Source of the DNA: Reyranellaceae bacterium | Lineage (GTDB): Bacteria > Pseudomonadota > Alphaproteobacteria > Reyranellales > Reyranellaceae | Direction: 5' to 3' | Length of the DNA: 60,634 bases | Assembly (NCBI GenBank): GCA_022844045.1 | Contig: JALHMM010000030.1 | Location: 1-60,634 of the forward strand | Shown here: in pieces, positions 1-8,359 of the stretch | How positions within the stretch are numbered: the stretch's first letter is position 1 | Layout of the letters: each line of letters opens with the position of its first letter | Made by a program: the position numbers and the translations under genes | Notes under the pieces: model-generated | What the model was told of the DNA's origin: nothing | What the model saw: only the letters and a program-made list of their open reading frames with translations | The model's database searches: none

Positions 1-702
1 GTCGATCACCGCCGACAGCGTGGGCGTTCGCGCCGGTCGCCGTTGTGCGCGCCGCGCGGCGCGCGGCAGCGGCCCGAGCGCCTCGATCGAGGGCGACACG
101 ATCGCCGCCTCGATCTCGGCCCACAATCCGGACTCATCGGTCGCCTCCGCCTTCTCACCCGCCTCCATCACGAAGGCGTGCAACCGCCGCTGCGCTCGCT
201 TCGCATCGCGCGCGAACAGCGCCAGCGTGTCGGCGCAGTCCAGCCAATCCGGCGGCCGCCGCGTGCCACTGAGCGCGCCATGGCTCGACCAGCGATAACG
301 CCGCGGGTCACGCTCGAGTCCTGCCGCCACGGGATTGCGATGGATGTAGCGAAGCAGCGCGAGGCGATAGGCGTCGTCGCCGACCAGCAGCGCGCGGAAG
401 CGTCCCTGGAAGACGTGCCCGACGCGGCGGCGCCGGCGGTTGAAGGCGCGGGCGTAGCGGAAGGTGAGCTGCTGCATGATGCGCGACAGCGGCGCTTCGG
501 CGACCCGCAGGCAGAGATGCGCGTGGTTGCCCATCCAGCAATAGGCCAGCACCTGGTGGCCGTAGCGCGCCACGCCCTCGGCGAGCAGCGTCTCCCAGCG
601 CAGCCGGTCGGCGTCGTCGGCGAAGATCGCCTGGCCGGCGTTGCCGCGCAGCATCACGTGGTAGACGGCGCCGTCGACGTGCAGGCGCGGCTTGCGGGGC
701 AT
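1..702 (-). CDS. REP-associated tyrosine (Y1) transposase, 3'-truncated by window edge
   Basis: The 234 visible codons read from an ATG at 702 to the left edge with no stop, so the C-terminus is outside the window. The protein is a single-strand DNA transposase of the IS200-like Y1/RayT family, which acts on REP hairpins. It has an HUH metal site in GNHAHL (His60, His62) and a probable catalytic tyrosine Tyr119 in the RYIHRNPV motif. Both are the hallmarks of domesticated REP-associated transposases, which are single-copy and not flanked by IS ends. A large hairpin (735-808) lies 33 bp upstream of the start, as expected for a RayT/REP pair. Family call is firm; activity is not shown. Confidence 0.85.
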   Translation of the reverse strand, partial: MPRKPRLHVDGAVYHVMLRGNAGQAIFADDADRLRWETLLAEGVARYGHQVLAYCWMGNHAHLCLRVAEAPLSRIMQQLTFRYARAFNRRRRRVGHVFQGRFRALLVGDDAYRLALLRYIHRNPVAAGLERDPRRYRWSSHGALSGTRRPPDWLDCADTLALFARDAKRAQRRLHAFVMEAGEKAEATDESGLWAEIEAAIVSPSIEALGPLPRAARRAQRRPARTPTLSAVID

Positions 703-734
703 GGCGGACCCTCCGAGGGCCGCCATTCTCCGGC

Positions 735-808
735 AAACAACGCAAAAACGCAAGCCTGACACCGGAGACACCGAGGTGCGGTGTCAGGCTTGCGTTGTTG
801 CGTTGTTT
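735..808. repeat. Long REP-like inverted repeat next to rayT
   Basis: Arms 735-764 and 779-808 pair at 29 of 30 positions (mismatch at 746/797) around a 14-nt loop. The loop can itself form a small CACC-GA-GGTG hairpin. It sits between the divergent RayT gene and the enolase-superfamily gene. It may be the RayT substrate or a transcription insulator. Its sequence is unrelated to the other repeat families in the window. Confidence 0.75.
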
Positions 809-968
809 TCGCCGCTTCGCCGGCCCCGGGCCGCCGCGTGACAGCGTCGGCCGATCACGAGCGCCGCCGTCTGGCGAATGGCGGCCCCGCGCGGGCAGCC
901 GTTCCGCGGGCGGCCGCGGACGGCTAGGCTGCCCGGATCGCGAGAGGGGACCATCGCGGGAGGGCACC

Positions 969-2078
969 ATGAAGATCATCGACGTCACCTTGACGCTGTT
1001 CGCCTGGGACGACATCCCGGCCACGACCTACGGCGGCCATTCGGCCCGCTCGGCGGGCAGCAGCGATCTCGGCCTGCTCAGCGTGATCACCGACCAGGGC
1101 ATCACAGGCCACGCCTTCCTCGGCTCGGCGATGAACCCGGCCTCGACCGACGGGCCGGGCCTGATCCGACACCTCAAGCCGATGCTGATGGGCCAGGACC
1201 CGCTCGACCGCGAGCGGCTGAACCAGGATCTGTGGCGGCGCATGCGCGCCTCGACCGTGCGCTGCATCGGCGCCTGCGACGTGGCGCTGTGGGACATCGC
1301 CGGCAAGGCGGCGAACCAGCCGGTCCACCGCCTGCTCGGCACGTATCGCGACAAGATCCCCGCTTACGCCAGCTCCGCCGTGCTCGCCTCGCCCGAGGCC
1401 TACGCCGCCGAGGCGCAGCAATACAAGGCGGGCGGCTGGGCGGCCTACAAGATCCACCCGCCGACCCGCTGGCGCGAGGACATCAAGGTCTGCGAGGCGG
1501 TGCGCCGCGCGGTCGGCGACGACTACACCATCATGCTCGATTCGACCTGGAGCTACGCCTTCCCCGAGGCGCTACGCGTCGGCAGGGCGGTCGAGGAGCT
1601 GGGCTTCCACTGGTACGAGGACCCGCTGCACGACCAGGACCTCTATGGCTACGTCAAGCTCAAGCAGCTGCTGAAGATCCCGATCCTCGCCACCGAGTAT
1701 CCGATATCGGGGCTGGAGAGCTACGCGCCCTGGATCATCGAGCGCGCCACCGACTATCTGCGCGGCGACATCGCGGTGAAGGGCGGCATCACCACCCTGA
1801 TGAAGACGGCGCATCTCGCCGAAGCCTTTCGCATGACCTACGAGATTCACCACGGCGGCAACTCGCACAACAATTTCGCCCAACTGCACGTCGCCATGGC
1901 GATCCGCAACACCGAGTTCTTCGAGGTGCTGCTACCGTCGGGCGCGCAGAAATACGGCCTGAACCCCGACATCGATCCCGACAAGGACGGCTTCGTGCAC
2001 GCGCCGACCGGCCCCGGCATCGGCGCGCCGATCGACTTCGAGCTGATCAAGCGCAAGACTGTGACGGTGCTGCGCTGA
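969..2078 (+). CDS. Mandelate racemase/muconate lactonizing enzyme family protein (enolase superfamily)
   Basis: The 369-aa protein has the size and order of the enolase superfamily: an N-terminal capping domain, then a TIM barrel that abstracts an alpha proton from a carboxylate substrate with Mg2+. Visible catalytic elements are a K-x-H motif (Lys161, His163), the metal ligands Asp191 (LDSTW), Glu217 (WYEDP) and Glu243 (ATEYP), and a His294-His295 pair near the C-terminus. The K-x-H form points to a sugar-acid or hydroxy-acid dehydratase rather than a true mandelate racemase; the substrate cannot be read from sequence. The ATG at 969 follows a GGGAGGG Shine-Dalgarno. An upstream in-frame extension to about 795 would run into the repeat and is rejected. 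Confidence 0.88.
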   Translation: MKIIDVTLTLFAWDDIPATTYGGHSARSAGSSDLGLLSVITDQGITGHAFLGSAMNPASTDGPGLIRHLKPMLMGQDPLDRERLNQDLWRRMRASTVRCIGACDVALWDIAGKAANQPVHRLLGTYRDKIPAYASSAVLASPEAYAAEAQQYKAGGWAAYKIHPPTRWREDIKVCEAVRRAVGDDYTIMLDSTWSYAFPEALRVGRAVEELGFHWYEDPLHDQDLYGYVKLKQLLKIPILATEYPISGLESYAPWIIERATDYLRGDIAVKGGITTLMKTAHLAEAFRMTYEIHHGGNSHNNFAQLHVAMAIRNTEFFEVLLPSGAQKYGLNPDIDPDKDGFVHAPTGPGIGAPIDFELIKRKTVTVLR

Positions 2079-2091
2079 TCCCGCTTTCTTT

Positions 2092-2246
2092 CCTTCTCCC
2101 CGCGAAGGCGGGGAGAAGGTGCCGAGCGTCAGCGAGGCGGATGAGGGGCTTCCTCGCGCAACGACAAACACTGTCGTTGTTGAGCCGCCGCGAAGCCCCT
2201 CATCCGCCCTTCGGGCACCTTCTCCCCGCCTTCGCGGGGAGACGGG
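2092..2246. repeat. Palindromic intergenic repeat, family B copy 1
   Basis: A ~155-bp imperfect palindrome starts with CCTTCTCCCCGCGAAGGCGG and ends with its near reverse complement. A central AACGACAAACACTGTCGTT hairpin lies at its core. It fills the gap between the enolase-superfamily gene and the transporter gene. It shares the CTCCCCGC...GCGGGGAG ends with elements at 3171-3315 and 50318-50347. Confidence 0.75.
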
Positions 2247-2262
2247 AAGACGACCCATCAGC

Positions 2263-3207
2263 ATGAGCGGCCCTCCCGCATCGTCCACCGGACCCGCGGC
2301 ATGGGCACGGCTGACGCCGTCGGTGCGTGGCATCCTGTGGATGCTCGCGGCCGGCCTGCTGTTCGCAGCCCTCAACGCGCAGCAGAAGGTCCTGACGCAC
2401 GGCATGTATCCGCCGCAGGTCGTCTGCCTTCGCTACCTCACCGGCTCGCTGATCCTGCTGCCGCTCGCGATCCACGCCGGCTGGGAGGCCTACCGGCCGC
2501 GCCGCCTTGGCTTCATGGCGGTGCGCAGCGTCTTCCACGCGGCGGGCTCGATGCTGTGGTTCATCGCCCTGCCCTTCGTCGGCCTCGCCGAGACCTCGGC
2601 GATCGGCTTCACCGGCCCGATCTACATGATGCTCGGCGCCTCGCTGTTCCTGGGCGAGCGCATGTACGCGGCGCGCTGGATCGCCGTCGTCGTCGCCTTC
2701 GCCGGCGTGCTGATCGTGCTGGCGCCGGGCCTGTTCGCGGCCGGCGCCAGCCCGGCCTGGGCCTTGCTGCTGCTGGTGCTGTGCTCGCCGATCACCTCGA
2801 TCTCCTTCCTGATGTCCAAGGTGCAGACGCGCGTCGAGCGGCCGGACGCCATCGTCTTCTGGCTGGGACTCTTCATGACGGTGCTGAGCCTGCCCGTCGC
2901 CCTGATCGACTGGCGCTGGCCGACATCGCTGGAGTGGGTGCTGCTGACCTCGTGCGGCCTCATCGGCTCGGCGGCGCATTACTGCATGACGCGCGCCTTC
3001 CGCATCGCCGATGTCGGCGCCGTGCAGTCGGTGCGCTTCGTCGACCTGGTCTACGCCTCGCTCGCCGGTTTCCTGGTGTTCAGCCATATCCCCACCGTCT
3101 GGACATTGGCCGGCGGCGCGGTGATCTGCGGTGCCACGGTGTGGATCGCGCGCTACGAGAACCGCCGTTCCTCCCTCGCCCCGCCTGCGGGGAGAGGGTC
3201 GGGGTGA
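2263..3207 (+). CDS. DMT-superfamily (EamA) transporter
   Basis: This 314-aa integral membrane protein has about ten hydrophobic segments arranged as two EamA repeats, the usual layout of drug/metabolite exporters. Examples are MLAAGLLFAALNA, AVVVAFAGVLIVLAP and LAGGAVICGATVW. Substrate cannot be inferred. The ATG at 2263 follows directly after repeat 2092-2246; an in-frame start at 2119 would place the N-terminus inside that repeat and is unlikely. The last ~12 residues (SSLAPPAGRGSG) are encoded by a second repeat (3171-3315), which also supplies the stop codon. The C-terminal tail therefore appears to have been replaced or extended by repeat insertion. Confidence 0.88.
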   Translation: MSGPPASSTGPAAWARLTPSVRGILWMLAAGLLFAALNAQQKVLTHGMYPPQVVCLRYLTGSLILLPLAIHAGWEAYRPRRLGFMAVRSVFHAAGSMLWFIALPFVGLAETSAIGFTGPIYMMLGASLFLGERMYAARWIAVVVAFAGVLIVLAPGLFAAGASPAWALLLLVLCSPITSISFLMSKVQTRVERPDAIVFWLGLFMTVLSLPVALIDWRWPTSLEWVLLTSCGLIGSAAHYCMTRAFRIADVGAVQSVRFVDLVYASLAGFLVFSHIPTVWTLAGGAVICGATVWIARYENRRSSLAPPAGRGSG

Positions 3208-3315
3208 GGGGCTTTCGATCATTGGCCACGGCCGCGGTCGTCGCACCGGCCCCTCACCCTCCCATCGCGCTACGCGCGACGGGCCCCTCCCTCTCCCCGC
3301 AAGCGGGGCGAGGGC
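3171..3315. repeat. Palindromic repeat, family B copy 2, overlapping a gene end
   Basis: An imperfect palindrome bounded by CCTCGCCCCGCCTGCGGGGAG-like and CTCTCCCCGCAAGCGGGGCG-like ends. Its first ~37 bp encode the C-terminal tail and stop of the transporter, and its right end is 16 bp before the threonine dehydratase start. Confidence 0.7.
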
Positions 3316-3331
3316 ATGCTAAAAGAGCCCG

Positions 3332-4570
3332 ATGAACGCGCCCGCTTCCACCCTGCCCGTCACCCTCGCCGACATCGAGGCCGCCGCCACGCTGCTGCAA
3401 GGCCAGGTCGCGCGCACGCCGATGCTGCACTCCCGCACGCTGTCGCGCGTCTGCGGCTGCGAGGTCTGGGTGAAGTTCGAGAACCTGCAGTTCACCGCCT
3501 CGTTCAAGGAGCGCGGCGCGCTGACCAAGCTCTCGACGCTCTCGCCCGAGCAACGCGGCCGCGGCGTGATCGCCATGTCGGCGGGCAACCACGCGCAGGG
3601 CGTCGCCTACCACGCCGGCCGCCTCGACATTCCCGCCACCATCGTCATGCCGGCCTTCACGCCCTTCGTGAAGGTCAAGCACACCCGCGATCACGGCGCG
3701 CGCGTCGTGCTGCACGGCGACACGCTGTCGGAAGCCGGCGCCGAGGCGCGGCGCATCGCCGAGGCCGAGGGCCTCACCTTCGTGCATCCCTACGACGATC
3801 CCGCGATCGTCGCCGGCCAGGGCACGGTGGGGCTGGAGATGCTGCGGGACGCGCCGCATCTCGACACCTTGGTCGTGCCGGTGGGCGGCGGCGGGCTGAT
3901 CTCGGGCTGCGCCATCGCGGCGAAGGCGCTGAAGCCCGACATCCGCGTCATCGGCGTCGAGACCACGGGTTATCCCGCGCTGTACCAGATCCTGCATGGC
4001 GAGCCCGTGTCGGTGGGCGGCGAGACCATCGCCGAGGGCATCGCCGTGCGCGACACCGGCGCGCTGCCGCTGGCGGTCTGCCGCGCGCTGGTCTCCGAGG
4101 TGAAGCTGGTCGACGAGACCGACATCGAGCGCGCCATCGTGCTCTTCCTCGAGGTCGAGAAGACCGTGGCCGAGGGCGCCGGCGCCGCCGGCCTGGCCGC
4201 GATCCTCGCCCATCGCGAAAGCTTCGCCGGGCGTACGGTCGGGCTGGTGCTGTGCGGCGGCAATATCGACACCCGCCTGCTCGCCTCGATCCTGATGCGC
4301 GGCCTAGTGCGCGATGGTCGCGTGGTGCGCCTGCGGGTGAAGATCAGCGACGCGCCCGGCCAGCTCGCACGCGTCGCCGGCATCGTCGGCGAAGCCGGCG
4401 GCAACATCCTGGAGGTGCGGCACCAGCGCCTGTTCGGCGGCGTCGCCGCCAAGAGCGCGACGCTCGAGCTGCTGGTCGAGACGCGCGACGCGGCGCATGT
4501 GCGCGAGCTGGTCGACGCGCTGTCGCAGCGCTTCAAGGTCAAGCTGCTGGAGGGGACCGCGGAGGGCTAA
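3332..4570 (+). CDS. Threonine dehydratase (threonine ammonia-lyase) with C-terminal ACT domain
   Basis: The 412-aa fold-type II PLP enzyme deaminates L-threonine to 2-oxobutanoate in the cytosol. The PLP lysine is Lys59 in SFKERGA, preceded by KFENLQ. A glycine-rich phosphate-binding loop (VGGGGLISG) and a C-terminal ACT-like regulatory region (from about residue 330, VKISDAPGQLARVAGIV) are visible. Length and the single ACT domain match the short IlvA/TdcB-like class common in alphaproteobacteria rather than the ~500-aa enterobacterial IlvA. Whether it feeds isoleucine synthesis or threonine/serine breakdown is not decided by the neighbours. It converges on the hypothetical gene at 4583 with a 12-bp gap. 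Confidence 0.9.
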   Translation: MNAPASTLPVTLADIEAAATLLQGQVARTPMLHSRTLSRVCGCEVWVKFENLQFTASFKERGALTKLSTLSPEQRGRGVIAMSAGNHAQGVAYHAGRLDIPATIVMPAFTPFVKVKHTRDHGARVVLHGDTLSEAGAEARRIAEAEGLTFVHPYDDPAIVAGQGTVGLEMLRDAPHLDTLVVPVGGGGLISGCAIAAKALKPDIRVIGVETTGYPALYQILHGEPVSVGGETIAEGIAVRDTGALPLAVCRALVSEVKLVDETDIERAIVLFLEVEKTVAEGAGAAGLAAILAHRESFAGRTVGLVLCGGNIDTRLLASILMRGLVRDGRVVRLRVKISDAPGQLARVAGIVGEAGGNILEVRHQRLFGGVAAKSATLELLVETRDAAHVRELVDALSQRFKVKLLEGTAEG

Positions 4571-4582
4571 GCGCGCGCACGT

Positions 4583-5287
4583 CTACTTGGTAAATGGCGG
4601 ACTATTGCGAGCATTTCTGATGTCCAGCTTGCTTTTCTCCAGGGCGGACAAGTAGCTGCGATCCGGGGAGATCCATCGATTGCGCGAAGCGGCGATCCGC
4701 TTGCCATCGGTAAGCCACAGGTTCATCCGTTCCGTGAATTGCTCGAAGTACTGCGGCGCCAGGCAGCAGATGTTCGCCCACGGGTCGATCACGATGGCCC
4801 GTCGAGCGCTTTGCGGCGGGTCGTCGATCTTCTGCCATTTGAACACCGGCCCGAGCGCGCAGAAAACGTGATCGCCCGGACCATCGGTTGTGACAATCGA
4901 GATTGGGGTTTCTTCGCTTGGATCTTCCTCAGCGACGAAATGCGCGGCAACGCAGGCCATCTCCGTGCAATTGCCATAGCGTATGGCCTTGGTATGAATA
5001 TGGTCTCCGTACTCGACTGCGGTACCACCGTTCCAGGCGTCACGGAGCGCGTAGATGCGGGGGATGGCAAGTGCGACGTTGCCATTGCGACGGTCGGTGC
5101 CAGACAGGCCGCGCTTCGGTCTCAGAGGCAGGCCGACCGCTGACAAGCCGGCAATGATCGCGGACAGGTCCTCTTCCTTGCCATGACGGCCCAGCACTCT
5201 GTACGCTTTGTTGCAGGATTTCTCCCCGGTCGCGAAGTACTTCCGAACGTTCTTCATGATCTCGCAAGCATCACCGAGTTGCATCAT
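4583..5287 (-). CDS. Hypothetical protein with possible Cys-His-Asp (papain/transglutaminase-like) triad
   Basis: A 234-aa protein without a recognised family. Three motifs occur in papain/transglutaminase order: Cys107 in RYGNCTEMA (Cys at a helix start), His140 in GPGDHVFC, and Asp168 in VIDPWAN. This resembles a cysteine hydrolase or transglutaminase-like core, but it is inference. There is no signal peptide or membrane segment. The gene is visibly less GC-rich than its neighbours, with more A/T-ending codons, suggesting recent acquisition. The start at 5287 has a strong AGGAGG five bases upstream; a second ATG follows immediately. It stands alone, transcribed against the threonine dehydratase. 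It could be an effector or toxin-like enzyme. Confidence 0.75.
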   Translation of the reverse strand: MMQLGDACEIMKNVRKYFATGEKSCNKAYRVLGRHGKEEDLSAIIAGLSAVGLPLRPKRGLSGTDRRNGNVALAIPRIYALRDAWNGGTAVEYGDHIHTKAIRYGNCTEMACVAAHFVAEEDPSEETPISIVTTDGPGDHVFCALGPVFKWQKIDDPPQSARRAIVIDPWANICCLAPQYFEQFTERMNLWLTDGKRIAASRNRWISPDRSYLSALEKSKLDIRNARNSPPFTK

Positions 5288-5400
5288 CGGAGCCTCCTGC
5301 GCATTACTCCCAATGCCTGGACGGGATTAAGGTTCTCGGAAACCGCCATGACGTGCAGCTATCGCCGGCTTGTCGCGACAGCTTGAGTTCGCGCCGGAAC

Positions 5401-5420
5401 GGCGGAGACTACGCTCCGCC
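5401..5420 (-). terminator. Possible terminator hairpin after the luciferase-like gene
   Basis: GGCGGAG and CTCCGCC form a 7-bp GC-rich stem around a 6-nt loop, 10 bp past the stop of the minus-strand gene that ends at 5430. There is no clear T-run on the minus strand, so this is a weak call. Confidence 0.3.
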
Positions 5421-5429
5421 CCTTCAATC

Positions 5430-6620
5430 CTAATCGCGCGCGCCAGCCAAGCGGGTCTTGTATTCCTCCGGGATCGGCTTGCCGGCGTCGGTGTAGGCCT
5501 TGGCGATCGCCGCCACGTTGGGGCTGAAGATCGTGCGGCGGTTGGACTTGGTCCATTCGCGCGAGGCGACGACGGTGTCGAGCGAGCCCTGGAAGCGCGG
5601 CATCACCCAGCGCGCGAAGAGCTCGAAGCTCTTCATCGTCTTCTCGCGATCGGCCCATTCGTGGGCGCGGAACATCACGCCGCCAATGCCGCCCTTGCTG
5701 TTCTCGATCAGCTTCTCGATGCCGCGGCTCACCGTATCGGGCGAGCCGACAAGGGTGGTGCCCATCTTCACGCCCTCGCGCAGCGGATCGTCGGCGCGGC
5801 CAGGCGGACGGCCCAGCGTGTCCTCGAAATAGGTCACGGTCTCGATGCGCTCGCCGACCTTGACCTGCTCGATCGCCAGCTCGTCATCCTCGGCGGTGTG
5901 CATGTTGATCACCAGGCGCCAGTCCTTGCGGTCCATGGTGCGGCCGGCCTTGGCCGCCTCGTCCTCGGCGATCTTCCACTGGTTGGCTAGCGCATCCGGG
6001 CCGCCAGGGATACCGGCGCCCAGCGACAGCACGCCCAACCCGTACCTGCCGGCGGCCTGCATGCCGGCCGGCGTGAGCGTGCTGGCGACAGCGATCGGGA
6101 AGCGCGGATGGGTGTAGGGCGCGAGATGCAGGCGCGCCTGGTTCATCTCGAACCAGTCGGTCTTCATCGTCACCGGCTCCTCGCAGGCGAGCAGCCGCGT
6201 GATCGCGTCGAGCGACTCATCCATACGGCGGCGCTGCGTGTCGGGGGCGATGCCCAGCATATAGGCGTCCGACACCAGCGCGCCGGGGCCGACGCCGAGC
6301 ATGGCGCGTCCGCGTGTCATGTGGTCGAGCTGCACGAAGCGGTTCGCCACCATCAGCGGGTGGTGATAGGGCAGGCTGGTAACACCGGAGCCGAGGCGGA
6401 TGTTGCGCGTGCGCTCCGCCGCTGCGGCGATGATCAGCTCGGGCGAGGCGATCAGCTCCCAGCCGGCGGAATGATGCTCGCCGATCCAGGCCTCGTCGTA
6501 GCCCAGGTGGTCGAGCCACTGGATCAGCTCCATATCGCGCGCGATGGCGAGCGTCGGGTTGTCGCCGACGCGATGGAACGGCGCCAGGAAGATGCCGAAG
6601 ATCAAACCCTTGTGCGCCAT
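5430..6620 (-). CDS. LLM-class flavin-dependent oxidoreductase (bacterial luciferase family)
   Basis: A 396-aa cytosolic flavoprotein of the luciferase-like monooxygenase superfamily (TIM barrel, FMNH2/F420-type). Supporting motifs are GYDEAWIGEHH near residue 40, RNIRLGSGV, and YHHPLMVANRFVQLDH. The extended length with a C-terminal helical part resembles limonene monooxygenase-like members; substrate unknown. I chose the ATG at 6620 (MAHKGL) because a GGAG lies at suitable spacing. An in-frame GTG at 6635 lacks a good ribosome site. It is separated from the downstream thiolase pair by a family A repeat. Confidence 0.88.
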   Translation of the reverse strand: MAHKGLIFGIFLAPFHRVGDNPTLAIARDMELIQWLDHLGYDEAWIGEHHSAGWELIASPELIIAAAAERTRNIRLGSGVTSLPYHHPLMVANRFVQLDHMTRGRAMLGVGPGALVSDAYMLGIAPDTQRRRMDESLDAITRLLACEEPVTMKTDWFEMNQARLHLAPYTHPRFPIAVASTLTPAGMQAAGRYGLGVLSLGAGIPGGPDALANQWKIAEDEAAKAGRTMDRKDWRLVINMHTAEDDELAIEQVKVGERIETVTYFEDTLGRPPGRADDPLREGVKMGTTLVGSPDTVSRGIEKLIENSKGGIGGVMFRAHEWADREKTMKSFELFARWVMPRFQGSLDTVVASREWTKSNRRTIFSPNVAAIAKAYTDAGKPIPEEYKTRLAGARD

Positions 6621-6657
6621 GACGCGAGACTCCACGGAGATCGAATGCGAGACCTAA

Positions 6658-6781
6658 TACCTTCCCCCGGAGGGGGAAGGTGCCCGAAGGGCGGATGGGG
6701 GATGTCGAAGACGCACACCGAATGCGTTGAGACATCCCCCATCCGTCGCTCCGCGCCACCTTCCCCCTCCGGGGGAAGGTA
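6658..6781. repeat. Family A palindromic repeat, copy 1
   Basis: A ~124-bp element with ends TACCTTCCCCCGGAGGGGGA and its reverse complement, and inner blocks GATGGGGGATGTC / GACATCCCCCATC. Each end is itself a CCCCCGGAGGGGG hairpin. Further copies lie at 11181, 22280, 31635, 34918 and 41594. This copy separates two minus-strand genes. Confidence 0.85.
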
Positions 6782-6784
6782 AAG

Positions 6785-7177
6785 TTAAGCCGGCGTGAAG
6801 CAGGGCAGTGCGCCGCCGCCTTCGGTGGGCTTGAACACCACCTTCACCGCCTGGCCGCACTTCAGCTTGTCGAAGTCGCAATCGACCATGTTGGTCATCA
6901 TGGTCGTGCCTTCGGCCAAGGTGACATAGGCCAGCGCGTAGGGCACCGGCGCGCGGCGCATGACGCTGTAGGAGTACAGCACGCCCTTGCCCGACGCCGT
7001 CGTCCACTCCGTCTTGTCGCTGAAGCAGTAGGGGCAAAGGCTACGGGGATAGTGATGCGTCCGGCCGCAGGCCTTGCACTTCTTGACCAGCAGCTTGCCT
7101 TCCTTGGCGGCCGCCCAGTATTCCTCGGTCTCGGGGCTGGTCACCGACGCGGGGAGCTTGCGTTCCTTCTCGGCCAT
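6785..7177 (-). CDS. Zn-ribbon / OB-fold acyl-CoA-binding protein (DUF35)
   Basis: A 130-aa protein with an N-terminal rubredoxin-like zinc ribbon, Cys-x2-Cys (CKACG) and Cys-x2-Cys (CPYC) with 11 residues between, followed by an OB-fold (SYSVMRRAPVPYALAYVTL). DUF35 proteins act as partners of SCP2-type thiolases and ketosteroid aldolases and channel acyl-CoA. The gene is six bases downstream of a thiolase gene on the same strand, which is the classic pairing. It ends four bases from repeat 6658-6781. Confidence 0.9.
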   Translation of the reverse strand: MAEKERKLPASVTSPETEEYWAAAKEGKLLVKKCKACGRTHHYPRSLCPYCFSDKTEWTTASGKGVLYSYSVMRRAPVPYALAYVTLAEGTTMMTNMVDCDFDKLKCGQAVKVVFKPTEGGGALPCFTPA

Positions 7178-7183
7178 GATCGC

Positions 7184-8359
7184 TTACTCCCTCTCCAGAA
7201 TGACGGTACCGCTGCCGTGCCGGCTGCCCAGCGAGCCGCCGGTGCCGTGCGCGAGCGCGAGATCGCAGTTCTTCACCTGCACCTTGGGGTGCGCCTCGCC
7301 GCGCACCTGGCGCACCGCTTCGAGCACCTTGGTCAGGCCGCCGCGATTGCCGGGGTGGTTGCTGCACAGGCCGCCGCCATCGGTGTTGAACGGCAGCTTG
7401 CCGGTGCCCGCGATCAGATTGCCATCGGACACGAAGGCGCCGCCCTTGCCCTTCTCGCAGAAGCCGAGATCCTCGAGCTGCATCAGCACGGTGATGGTGA
7501 AGCTGTCGTAGATCGAGGCGTACTTGATATCCGCAGGCTTCACGCCGGCCTCGGCGAAGGAGGCCGGGCCGGTGTAGCGCGCGCCGGTATAGGTCAGGTC
7601 GACCGCGCCGCCCATCTGGTTCTTGGTCGTTTCGGCGGCGCCGATGATCTTCACCTTGGGCCGCTTCAGGCTTTTGGCGATCTCCGGCGCCACGACGAGG
7701 ATCGCGCCGCCGCCATCGGTGATCACGCAGCAATCCAGGCGATGCAGCGGGTCGGAGATGATCGGCGAGTTGACCACATCCTGCACCGTCACGACGTCGC
7801 GCAGCAGCGCGTGCTCGTTGTATTGCGCGTGGTGCGAGGCGGCGACCTTGATCCAGGCGAGCTGCTCGCTGGTCGTGCCGAACTCGTGCATGTGCCGCAT
7901 CGCGGCCATGCCGTACATGTTCACCACGGTCGGGCCGTAGGGGAACTCGAAGGGCTCGTCCGGCGTCGGCGAGCCGCCGCGGCTGCGTGGCACGGTGCCG
8001 GTGGCCATGCCCTCGGCGCGGGGACGGCCGGCGAGCGTGATCAGCGCCACCTTGCACTTGCCCAGCGCGATCGCCTCGGCGGCATGGCCGACATGGACCA
8101 CGTAGGACGAGCCGCCGACATCGGTGGAGTCGAAGTGCTTGAGCTTGGTCAGGCCCATGTAGTCGGCCATCGACATCGGCCCCAGGCCGGGCGCGTCGCC
8201 GGCGCAGAAATAGGCATCGACGTCGTCCTTGCTCAGGCCGGCATCCTCGAGGCAGCCCTTGGCGACCTCGGCGTGGATCATCGCCAGCGACTTGTCGGTG
8301 GCCAGTCGCGTGGGATGCTCGTAAATCCCGCCGATATAGGCCTTGCCCTTGATGCTCAT
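7184..8359 (-). CDS. SCP2-type thiolase family protein
   Basis: A 391-aa thiolase-fold protein. C-terminal thiolase elements are present: a SNHPGNRGG His motif, and AHGTGGSLGSRHGSGT in place of the usual GGG(x)C-x-GxG block. The nucleophilic-Cys loop reads VGGSSYVVHVGHA (residues 81-93), with serines where canonical thiolases have Cys. This is seen in SCP2-like thiolases that pair with DUF35 and may act in retro-aldol or non-thiolytic chemistry. The start at 8359 has a GGGAGAG site; an in-frame extension to 8665 runs through repeat 8507-8611 and is rejected. Probable operon with the DUF35 gene, for side-chain or acyl-CoA degradation. Confidence 0.85.
   Translation of the reverse strand: MSIKGKAYIGGIYEHPTRLATDKSLAMIHAEVAKGCLEDAGLSKDDVDAYFCAGDAPGLGPMSMADYMGLTKLKHFDSTDVGGSSYVVHVGHAAEAIALGKCKVALITLAGRPRAEGMATGTVPRSRGGSPTPDEPFEFPYGPTVVNMYGMAAMRHMHEFGTTSEQLAWIKVAASHHAQYNEHALLRDVVTVQDVVNSPIISDPLHRLDCCVITDGGGAILVVAPEIAKSLKRPKVKIIGAAETTKNQMGGAVDLTYTGARYTGPASFAEAGVKPADIKYASIYDSFTITVLMQLEDLGFCEKGKGGAFVSDGNLIAGTGKLPFNTDGGGLCSNHPGNRGGLTKVLEAVRQVRGEAHPKVQVKNCDLALAHGTGGSLGSRHGSGTVILERE

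Noticed and set aside
1..810. Complete insertion sequence at the left edge
   Set aside because: The Y1 protein has RayT features and no IS ends or target duplication are visible; only a hairpin accompanies it.
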